Source: BPIH01 sp042408925
GTDB taxonomy: Bacteria; Chloroflexota; Limnocylindria; Limnocylindrales; CSP1-4
Assembly: GCA_042408925.1 (NCBI GenBank)
Contig: JBHOQO010000106.1
Location: 1-17,420, forward strand
Length of the DNA: 17,420 nt
Direction of reading: 5' to 3'
Shown here: positions 7,479-14,800 of the stretch, in pieces
Layout of the letters: every line of letters begins with the position of its first letter
How positions within the stretch are numbered: position 1 is the stretch's first letter
Position numbers and translations under genes: made by a program
The notes under the pieces: generated by a model
The model's input: the letters and a program-made list of their open reading frames with translations, nothing else
The model's database searches: none
Told to the model about the DNA's origin: nothing

Positions 7479-7819
7479 TGGACTTGTTCTGGCCGACGGG
7501 CGGTGCTACGCATCCTGAGCACTGCAACCCCAGCTCCCAGCGGGAAGAGCGACAGCACGACCAGGAGGCTGCCCAGGAAATAGCCGACGAGTTGGATGTA
7601 CGACCCAACCTGGGCAATCAGCGGGCCGAGCACCACCCGGATGAGGGCTTGGACCATTGGTGCCGCCTCGGGCGGGAGCGGCCCTGCGAGGACGCTTGCC
7701 GGGTAGTCGTGAATCCATCCGCCCCAACCAGGCAGGACGGCTAGGACGAGAATCCCTACGGACATGATCAAGAGACCAAGGAGCACTCCTGCAACCCCAG
7801 GCGCTCGACCAACTTGCAT
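7475..7819 (-). CDS. Small integral membrane protein, first gene of the TetR cassette
   Basis: A 114-residue protein with hydrophobic segments at about 8-31, 57-75 and 77-99 and a polar C-terminal tail. I do not recognise a family. The start ATG (7817-7819, minus strand) is chosen over the upstream in-frame GTG because a strong AGGAGGT (7825-7831) lies five bases before it. The stop overlaps the TetR start, giving one bicistronic unit driven by the promoter at 7855-7883. A small membrane protein under a co-encoded TetR repressor suggests a role in transport or in response to a membrane-active compound, but it is far too small for a standard efflux pump, so this is only inference. Confidence 0.8.
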   Translation of the reverse strand: MQVGRAPGVAGVLLGLLIMSVGILVLAVLPGWGGWIHDYPASVLAGPLPPEAAPMVQALIRVVLGPLIAQVGSYIQLVGYFLGSLLVVLSLFPLGAGVAVLRMRSTARRPEQVQ

Positions 7820-7834
7820 GACCCACCTCCTGTG

Positions 7835-7852
7835 TGTAAGCGCCAACTTACA
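7835..7852 (-). promoter_or_regulatory. Inverted-repeat operator for the TetR-family regulator
   Basis: A perfect 6-bp inverted repeat, TGTAAG-N6-CTTACA, lies directly downstream of the -10 element and covers the expected transcription start near 7848. Size, symmetry and position fit a TetR-family operator that blocks its own promoter. Binding is inferred. Confidence 0.75.
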
Positions 7853-7854
7853 TC

Positions 7855-7883
7855 AGTATGTGGAGCGGAGCCCCGGATGTCAA
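7855..7883 (-). promoter_or_regulatory. Sigma70-type promoter of the membrane protein/TetR cassette
   Basis: On the minus strand a perfect TTGACA (7878-7883) is followed after exactly 17 bp by CATACT (7855-7860, four of six matches to TATAAT). The predicted start is near 7848, about 29 bases before ATG 7819, with AGGAGGT in between. This is the best promoter in the window. A small inverted repeat AAGAC-GT-GTCTT (7882-7893) touches the upstream edge of the -35 and could be a second protein site. The following 7894-8023 shows nothing recognisable. Confidence 0.8.
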
Positions 7884-8023
7884 GACGTGTCTTCGGCGAG
7901 CGACGGTCCCGCGCTCGACCTGTTCGACCCGCGAGCTTCTGCCAGCAACGCCAGCCTCGATAGCCGGGTCGAAGCGTCCGGCGTACGCCGAGATGGCGCC
8001 TTACCGATGGCCTGGCGCGGAGA

Positions 8024-8845
8024 TCAGGCAAAACCCTCGCGATCCAGGATCGGCCGGCCCCGGGCGAGTGCCCGGTCGCGGTTCGCCCACATCCGGAGCC
8101 GGAGCGACCAGAAGTCCTTGACCGCGCGCCAGATGACCGACGGCTTCGCGCCGGTCGGCGAGCCGGCCGGGCGCGGGTGGTGCGGGACCCCGACCTCGGC
8201 GATCCGCCGGCCCCGGGCGACGAGCTTGATGAGGAGCTCGGCCGAGAAGAACGCCCCGCCCGACTCGACGGCGACGTCGGAGAGGGCCTCGCGCCGGAAC
8301 ACCTTGCAGGCGCAGTCGACGTCGCGGACCCGGAGCCCGAACCAGACCCGGTTGGCGAGGCGGTACAGGCGAGCGTAGAGAGTCCGGATCGGCGGGTCGG
8401 CGCGCCGGAGCCGGTAGCCGACGACGGCGTCGGGGTGATCGGGGGCGGCGAGCCGCTCGAGGAGGCGGGCGAGGTCGGCGACCCGGAACTGGCGGTCGCC
8501 GTCGGTGAAGGCGACGAGCTCGTAGCGGGCGGCCCGGAAGCCGGAGCGGAGCGCCTCGCCGTAGCCGAGGTTCGTCGGGTGGTGGACGGCCCGGACGACG
8601 CCGGGATGGGCGGCGGCCAGGCGATCGGCGATCGCCCCCGTCTCGTCCTTCGAGCCGTCGTCGACGGCGATGATCTCGAAGGTCTCGGCCAGGGCCGGGA
8701 GCGTGGCGAGCGCCTCCTCGACGAGCCCCTCGATGTTCGCCGCCTCGTTGTGGGCCGGGAAGAAGTACGAGAGGCGGGCGACCCGGGGTCGCTCCGGGGC
8801 GGGAGCCGCCACGGGCCCCACCGACGCCCCGATCTCGGCGCTCAC
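8024..8845 (-). CDS. Glycosyltransferase family 2, polyprenyl-phosphate hexose synthase-like (DPM1 type)
   Basis: A 273-residue GT-A fold enzyme. Motifs are PAHNEAANI (30-38), VDDGSKDET (61-69, nucleotide binding), NLGYGEALRSGF (92-103), the metal-binding DGD (115-117) and DVDCACKVFRREAL (175-188), a pattern typical of DPM1/ArnC-like enzymes that transfer a hexose from a nucleotide sugar to a polyprenyl phosphate. No C-terminal membrane anchor is visible, as in soluble DPM1 forms. The GTG start at 8845 overlaps the stop of the upstream gene as GTGA; an in-frame ATG 13 codons earlier is possible but less likely. It is the last gene of a three-gene minus-strand operon of membrane glycosyltransferases, which it could supply with lipid-linked sugar. 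The sugar (mannose or another) is not determined by sequence. Confidence 0.88.
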   Translation of the reverse strand: MSAEIGASVGPVAAPAPERPRVARLSYFFPAHNEAANIEGLVEEALATLPALAETFEIIAVDDGSKDETGAIADRLAAAHPGVVRAVHHPTNLGYGEALRSGFRAARYELVAFTDGDRQFRVADLARLLERLAAPDHPDAVVGYRLRRADPPIRTLYARLYRLANRVWFGLRVRDVDCACKVFRREALSDVAVESGGAFFSAELLIKLVARGRRIAEVGVPHHPRPAGSPTGAKPSVIWRAVKDFWSLRLRMWANRDRALARGRPILDREGFA

Positions 8846-10377
8846 CGGGCCCCTCCGACGACCCGCGGGCGGAGAACCCGCCACGGGACGTCGCCGAGGG
8901 GGACCGGGACCGGCTCGAGCTCGTAGGCGGCGGCGAGGGCGGCGAGGTCGTCCGGGCGGGCCCGGATGACGTAGACGGGGCGGCGGGGCAGGTTCGCGTC
9001 GATCACGTCAGGTACCTCTCCGAGGTCGAGATCGAGGCGGGTCCGGTCGTCGACGATCCAGAGGTCGGGCCGGCGGCCCTCGATCAGCTGTGCGTACCAT
9101 AGCGGGGTCGAGGCACTCCACCACGAGACGACGACGGCGTTCGGGGCGAAGGCCGGCAGGACGGCGTCGAGCCAGCGGGCGGCGCTCGTGTCGCCGCTCC
9201 GATCGACGGCCGTCCGGGTCGCGGGGGCGGCGGCGACGGCCGGGCCGAGGAGGGCGAGGGCGACGACCCCGGGGGCGAGGGCCGCGCCGAGACCGCGCGA
9301 TGGGGCGGCGACGGCCTCGGGCAGGCGCTCGGCGAGGAGCTCGCCGAGGATCGCCAGCCAACACCAGCCGAAGGCGACCGGCCCGAGATAGTAGCGGCCG
9401 ATCTCGGCGTTCTCGTAGCCGGCGGCGAAGAGGGCGGTCCCGAGGGCGGCCGGGAGGCTGAGGGCGGCGAAGCTCGGGCGCGCAAGGATCGTCGCGACGG
9501 CCCCGAGGGGCAGGAGGACGGCGAGGGGGCCGAACTCGGCGCCGGCCGCGGCAGCGACCCGCTCGAACGTCCGGACCGGGTCCTCGAAGGGCGACCGGAA
9601 GGCGCCGGCGAACTGGGTCCCGGTGACGATCTCGAGGAAGCCGTCGAGCCGCTCGGGATGGCCGTAGACGAGGGGTGCCCGGAGGAGCCCCGCCCGAAGG
9701 GGGAGCTCGAGGTAGAGGGCGAGGGCGACGCCGGCGGCGAGGGCGAGGCAGCCGCCGAGGAACCGCGGTCGCCGGAGGAGCCGCGGCTCGACGACGAGGA
9801 CGAAGGCGGCGAGCCACGGCGCGAGGAAGACGGTCAGGCCGTGGTTCCCCGCGGCGATCCCGGTCAGGACGGCGGCGCCCAAGAGGAGCCGGTCGGCGGT
9901 CGGAGCGCCGGCCCGGACGGCATCCTCCCAGCGGAGGAGGACGAGGACGATCCCGACGACGAGGGCGAGCTGGAGGGCGTGCGGATCGGCCGCCGTCGAG
10001 ATCGCCCAGACCCCGGGCGTCAGCCCGAGGCCGGCACCGACGACGAGGCCGAGCCAGGCCCGGCCGGTCAGGAGCCGCGCGCCCGCGGCGGTCCCGGCGA
10101 CGGCGGCTGCCGCGAGGATCGCCGAGAGGAGGTTCATCCGGACGGCCGGCTCGCCCACGGGCGCGAGGACGATCGAGGCGAGCCAGCCGAGGACGACGTA
10201 ACTCGGGTAGCCGGTCGGGTGGGCGGTCCCGAGGAGCGGGCCGACGGTCTGGAATTCGGCGGTGTCCCACCAGCCGACCCCGGGCAGGAGCGTCGTCCGG
10301 TAGAGGGCGAGGGCGGCCAGGCCGAGGGCGACGGGCCCGACGACGGCGAGGCGGGAGGCGGACGGCGGTCGGCTCAC
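8842..10377 (-). CDS. DUF2723 family polytopic membrane protein (GT-C-like)
   Basis: A 511-residue multi-pass membrane protein whose N-terminus carries the DUF2723 signature: LLPGVGWWDTAEFQTVGPLLGTAHPTGYPSY, seen as WWDTAEFQ (36-43) followed by AHPTGYPSY (52-60). Asp38 and Glu41 in the first extracytoplasmic loop sit where GT-C enzymes keep an acidic catalytic residue. About ten hydrophobic helices follow, then a non-membrane C-terminal domain of about 100 residues. DUF2723 proteins resemble lipid-carrier-dependent O-glycosyltransferases, though few have been tested. The GTG start (10375-10377) overlaps the upstream stop as GTGA. Open frame further upstream is a Pro/Arg-rich shadow of the neighbouring gene and was excluded. 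The stop overlaps the GT2 start in the same way. Confidence 0.85.
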   Translation of the reverse strand: MSRPPSASRLAVVGPVALGLAALALYRTTLLPGVGWWDTAEFQTVGPLLGTAHPTGYPSYVVLGWLASIVLAPVGEPAVRMNLLSAILAAAAVAGTAAGARLLTGRAWLGLVVGAGLGLTPGVWAISTAADPHALQLALVVGIVLVLLRWEDAVRAGAPTADRLLLGAAVLTGIAAGNHGLTVFLAPWLAAFVLVVEPRLLRRPRFLGGCLALAAGVALALYLELPLRAGLLRAPLVYGHPERLDGFLEIVTGTQFAGAFRSPFEDPVRTFERVAAAAGAEFGPLAVLLPLGAVATILARPSFAALSLPAALGTALFAAGYENAEIGRYYLGPVAFGWCWLAILGELLAERLPEAVAAPSRGLGAALAPGVVALALLGPAVAAAPATRTAVDRSGDTSAARWLDAVLPAFAPNAVVVSWWSASTPLWYAQLIEGRRPDLWIVDDRTRLDLDLGEVPDVIDANLPRRPVYVIRARPDDLAALAAAYELEPVPVPLGDVPWRVLRPRVVGGAR

Positions 10378-11840
10378 CAGCCGAGGGTGATGCCCCAGAC
10401 GACGCCCCAGGCGTTTACGACGATCGACCAGCCGACGAGGCCGAGGACGAGGAGGCGGCGGGGGCCGAGGCGCTCGATGCCGAGGCCGGCGAGGAGCAGG
10501 AGGAAGGGGGCGAAGTCGTTGCTGAACCGATACCCGAACTGGACCCAGCCCTGGGAGAAGTGCATGAGGTCGACGACGGCGATCGAGACGGCGGCGAGGA
10601 CGGCGCCGGTGACGAGGCGGCTCCGGCCGTACGCCCGGAGCGCGGCGAGGCCGAGGAGCCAGGCCGGGCTGACGAGGAGGAGGCCCATCCCGTCGTCCCG
10701 GGGCCGGAGCCACGGGCAGTCCGGGTCGAAGAGGCTCCTCGGCGTGGCGGGATCCGGGCAGGGCGGGAGGACCTCGGGCGGTGCGACGAGCATGAGCCGG
10801 AGGTTCTGGGGCAGATAGCGCGGATCCTCGACGCCCCAGTCGGCGTGGTACTCGAGGTACGGGTAGAGGAGCGGGTAGAAGGCGACCTCCTGGCGATAGA
10901 GCGCCTCGTAGCCCGGATGGAAGACCTGTCCGGTCGCCGCGACGTTGTAGGCGAAGAGGCCGAGGATCGGGAGGCTCAGGCCCATCACCGTCGAGAGGGC
11001 GCGGCGCGGCCAGGCGCCGCCCCCGCCGACGAGGAGGAAAAACGGCAGGCCGAAGGCGACGGTGAGGCGGGCCGTCGCGGCGAGCCCCAGGAAGATCCCC
11101 GCCGCGACCGCCCGCGGGTCGAGGGGCAGGGCGGCCGCGAGGAGGCGTCCGGGTGAGCGGACCAGATCGAGGAGCCGGACGGGGCCCTCGGCGTCGCCGG
11201 CCCGCGGGTCGGTGAGGGCGCGGCCGGCTCCGGCGACGGCGTCACGGTCGCCGCCGAGGGCGATCCCGACCGCGAGGAGCGTCGCGGCGAGGGCGACGAG
11301 ATGGGCGAGGTACCAGGTCGTCCCGAGCATCGCCGCGTACCAGACGACGGTGCCGAGCCCGAAGAGGACCGTGGTCACGAGGCGCGCCGCCGATCCGAGG
11401 CCGAGCCGCCCCAAGACCCAGAAGGCGAGGCCGACGTCGAGGCCGCCGAGCCCGACGGCGACGAGCTGGGCGTTCGTGGCGAGCCCCCAGATCGCGACGA
11501 AGGGCAGGAGGACGACGGCCGGGAGCGGCGGGAACGGCACGAGCGCCCGGCCCGTCGGGACGCCGTCCGGGCCGACGATCTCGAGGACGTCCTGGAAGTA
11601 CCAGTTCTCGGGCTCGCCGGGGGCCTCGGCGTAGACCGGGTAGCGGATCCCGGCCTGGCCCTCGAGCCAGGCGGCCGCCTGCCAGACGAAGTGGTTGTAG
11701 AGGTTGTCGCGCTTCGGGTTGCTGACGAGGTAGACGAGGAGGCAGACGGCGACGACGGCAACCCCGAGGAGGGCCGCCCCGACCCGCCCGGACCACGGCG
11801 GCCCGGCCGCGCCGGCGGCCCGTGTTAGACTCCGAGCCAC
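10374..11840 (-). CDS. Polytopic membrane protein, probable GT-C-like glycosyltransferase
   Basis: A 488-residue membrane protein with roughly ten to eleven hydrophobic segments. After the first helix (about 19-39) comes a polar loop with NPKRDNLYNHFVWQAAAWLEG; Asp45 could play the acidic role of GT-C enzymes, and the segment resembles the first loop of glycosyltransferase-39-like membrane proteins. A later extracytoplasmic loop contains Cys residues in PPCPDPATP and FDPDCPWLRP, possibly disulphide-bonded. I do not recognise a defined family, so activity is inference from topology and from its place as first gene of an operon with DUF2723 and GT2 genes. The start is GTG at 11838-11840, with no clear ribosome-binding site. 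It is divergent from the giant fusion gene with only 29 bp between the starts. Confidence 0.78.
   Translation of the reverse strand: MARSLTRAAGAAGPPWSGRVGAALLGVAVVAVCLLVYLVSNPKRDNLYNHFVWQAAAWLEGQAGIRYPVYAEAPGEPENWYFQDVLEIVGPDGVPTGRALVPFPPLPAVVLLPFVAIWGLATNAQLVAVGLGGLDVGLAFWVLGRLGLGSAARLVTTVLFGLGTVVWYAAMLGTTWYLAHLVALAATLLAVGIALGGDRDAVAGAGRALTDPRAGDAEGPVRLLDLVRSPGRLLAAALPLDPRAVAAGIFLGLAATARLTVAFGLPFFLLVGGGGAWPRRALSTVMGLSLPILGLFAYNVAATGQVFHPGYEALYRQEVAFYPLLYPYLEYHADWGVEDPRYLPQNLRLMLVAPPEVLPPCPDPATPRSLFDPDCPWLRPRDDGMGLLLVSPAWLLGLAALRAYGRSRLVTGAVLAAVSIAVVDLMHFSQGWVQFGYRFSNDFAPFLLLLAGLGIERLGPRRLLVLGLVGWSIVVNAWGVVWGITLGW
11823..11831 (+). promoter_or_regulatory. Candidate extended -10 promoter for the giant glycosyltransferase gene
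   Basis: TGT-TAGACT fits an extended -10 element (TG, one base, then TAGACT with four of six matches) inside the first codons of the divergent gene. It would start transcription near 11838, 32 bases before TTG 11870. No -35 is evident. Confidence 0.35.
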
Positions 11841-11854
11841 CCTAGCGCTCGTGC

Positions 11855-11861
11855 AGGAGGT
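11855..11861 (+). promoter_or_regulatory. Shine-Dalgarno deciding the TTG start of the giant gene
   Basis: AGGAGGT lies eight bases before TTG 11870 and is the strongest plus-strand ribosome-binding site seen here. No ATG or GTG in this frame lies closer, so the rare TTG is taken as the start. Confidence 0.75.
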
Positions 11862-11869
11862 CGTGCCGG

Positions 11870-14800
11870 TTGCCAGGCTCCGCCACGGGCGTGCCCCCTC
11901 GGGCCACGAGCGGGTCGGCGCGGTCGACCGGACCGCGGGCGGGCCTCGCCCTCCCCGTCCTGCTCGGGGCGGGGCTCGCCCTCCGACTCCTCATCGTCGT
12001 CCTCCTTCCTGGTGGCGGCTTCGGCGTCGATCTCAACGCCTTTCGATTCTGGGCGGCGAACCTCGCCCAGGAGGGGCCGTTCGGCTTCTACGGCCGGGGC
12101 TTCTTCATCGACTATACGCCGGGCTACCTCTACGTCCTCTGGCTCCTCGGCCTCGTCGGGCAGGTCCTCGGGGGGCTCGGGGACCTGGTGAAGCTCCCGG
12201 CGATCCTCGCCGACCTCGTCGTTGCCTGGCTCGTCCACGACCTCGTCGTCGAGCTCGGCGGGAGCCGTCGGGCGGCGCTCCTCGGCGCGGCGATCGTCCT
12301 CGTCAATCCGGTCACCTGGTTCGACAGCGCCGTGTGGGGTCAGGTCGACGCCGTCGGGGCGATCCCCCTCCTCCTCGGCCTCCGGGAGCTGTGGCGGGGT
12401 CGATCCGAGCGGGCCGCGGTCTTCGCCGCGGTGGCCGCGGTCGTCAAGCCGCAGCTGGGGATCCTTGCCCTCCTGGTCGGCGGTGTCGTCCTCCGGCGGG
12501 CCGCCTTCGGGACGCCGCCGGGGAGCATCGGTCGACGCTGGCTCCGGCGGGCGGCGGCCGACCCCGAGGCCGGCGACGCCGAGGCCGGGGCCGGGTCGGG
12601 GGGCCTCGTCGCCCGCTGGCGGGCCTTCGAGCTCGGGTCCCACGGTCCGGTCCGGATCCTCACGAGCGCGGTCGCCGCCGTCGGGACGGCGACGATCCTT
12701 TCGGCCCCCTTCGGGCTCTCCTTCGTCGACCTCCTCGGCCGCGTCGCCGAGGCCGCCGGCGGGTACCCGTACCTGACGGTCAACGCCTACAACCTCTGGG
12801 CCCTCGTCGAGCGGGCCGGGTCGGGCCTCGCCGCAAACGGCGCCTGGCTCTGTGACGCCGTCGCCGGGCAGCCCTGCCCGCCGGGCTCGGCGGTCACGAT
12901 CGGGCCGGTCTGGGCCGTCTTCGTCGGCTCCGCCCTCCTCTTCTCTGCGATCGCGGCGGTCGTCGCGGCGGCGGCCGTCCGTCCCGACCCGCGTTCGCTC
13001 AGCGTCGCCCTCGCCGCCCTCGCCGTCGTCTTCTTCATCGTCCCGACCCGGGTCCACGAGCGGTACCTCTTTCCGTTCTTCGCCGTCGGCGCGGTCCTCG
13101 CCGCGGTGTCGGTCCGCTGGCGGGTTGCCTACGCCGTCCTCGCCCTCGCGAACGTCGCCAACCTCTACGTCGTCCTCACGACCCTCTACGAGAACCCCGG
13201 GGTGACGGACTGGCTCGGGGTCGGGCCCCTCATCCGCTCGTCGACGGGGGTCACCGCGGTCGCCCTGGCCCACACGCTTGCCGGGGCCTGGGTCCTCGCC
13301 CAGCTCCGGCCGGGGGCCCGACGCCGGCTCGCCCTTGAGATCGTCGGGGCTCGGCGCCGGCGGTCGGCGCCGGAGGCGGCACCGGGGGCATCGCCGGCGG
13401 CCGCCGGTTCCGTCCCGACTCGCGAACCGGGGCCGGGCGCCGTGCGGGCCCGGTCGTCGGCCGCGACGACGGCGGCTCCGGTGGTCGAGCCGGTCCGCCG
13501 GGCTGCGCCTGCCGCTCCGCCCGGGCCGGCCGCCGACCCCGGAGCGTCGGGCCTCCTCGCTGCGCTCCGGCGACGTCTCGCCACCCGACCGATCCGGCCC
13601 GATCGCTCCCGAACCCTCCGTGGCGAGCGCCCCGGGAGCCTCGATCGCCTCGACCTCTGGATGCTCGCCGTCCTCGTCGTCGCCGCCCTCGTCCTCCGCC
13701 TCTGGCGCCTCGAGCTGCCGTACGAGATGCACTTCGACGAGGTCTACCACGCTCGGACGGCGACCGAATTTCTCCAGAAGTGGCGCTACGGCATCGACCA
13801 CACGATCTACGAGTGGACGCACCCCCACCTGGCGAAGTACGCCATGGCCCTCGGGATCGTCGTCGCCGGGAACGACCGGGTGGTGGCGACGAGCAACCTC
13901 GGCGTCCCGGTCCGCTCAGCTGTCGTCGAGGGCCGCTGGGACGATCCGACGCTCCCTGGGGCGCGGGCCGGCGACCGGCTCTACACGGCGACCGGCGCCG
14001 ACGTCGTCGTGGACGACCTCGCCACCCGCGAGCGCGTCGCCACGATCCCCGCCCCGGGGGCGAGCGCCCTCGCCGTCGATCCGGCCGGGCACCGGCTCTT
14101 CGTCGGGACGGACAGCGGCGAGGTCCTCCTCCTCGACACGGCGGCGACCCTCGATCCGCTCCGTCTCGGCCGGGCGGTCGACGTCTCGGCGGCGCTCGCC
14201 ACCTTCGCCAGCCTCGGGGCGCCGATCGAGGAGCTCCTGGCCACCGACGACGGGTCCGCCGTCCTCGCCCGGCTCGCCGACGGGACGATCGTCTCGCTCG
14301 ACGGGGCGACGGGGGCCGAGCTCGGCCGGACGCGGGTCGAGGGCGCGGCCGCGATGGCCCCGGCCGGCAGCGTCGAGATGGTCGTCGCGCGCCCGCTCGA
14401 GGTCCCCGATCCGGCGACCGAGGCAACGACCGTCGCCGGGCTCGTCGGGGTCGACGTCGAGCGCCTCCGGAGCCGGCTCGCCTCGACCTCGGAGGCCCCG
14501 GTCCCGCTCGCCCCGATCCGCGACGGGGCGACCCGCGACGCCGTCCAGGCGGCGATCGCCGACGGCCGGCTCGTCGGCGTCTCGATCGAGACCCGCCCCC
14601 AGGTCGCCGTCGCCGGGACGAGCGGCCTGACGATCCTCGCCGCCCTCGGCGCCGACGTCCGCACGACGGTCGCCCTCGAGAGCGCGGCGACCGGTCTCGC
14701 CCTCGTCTCGGGCCTCGACGCCCCGAAGCTCTACGTGGCCGCCGGGAGCGACGTCGCGGTCGTCGACCTCGGCTCGACGGCGAGCGACACGCCCCGGTAC

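Noticed and set aside
10378..10713. N-terminal extension of the DUF2723 protein
   Set aside because: The extra 112 residues are a Pro/Arg shadow of the upstream gene; the GTGA start at 10377 gives a normal family N-terminus.
9658..11156. Long plus-strand open frames opposite the membrane protein operon
   Set aside because: They are rich in Glu/Asp/Gly/Arg and lack motifs, whereas the minus strand encodes coherent membrane proteins joined by GTGA overlaps.
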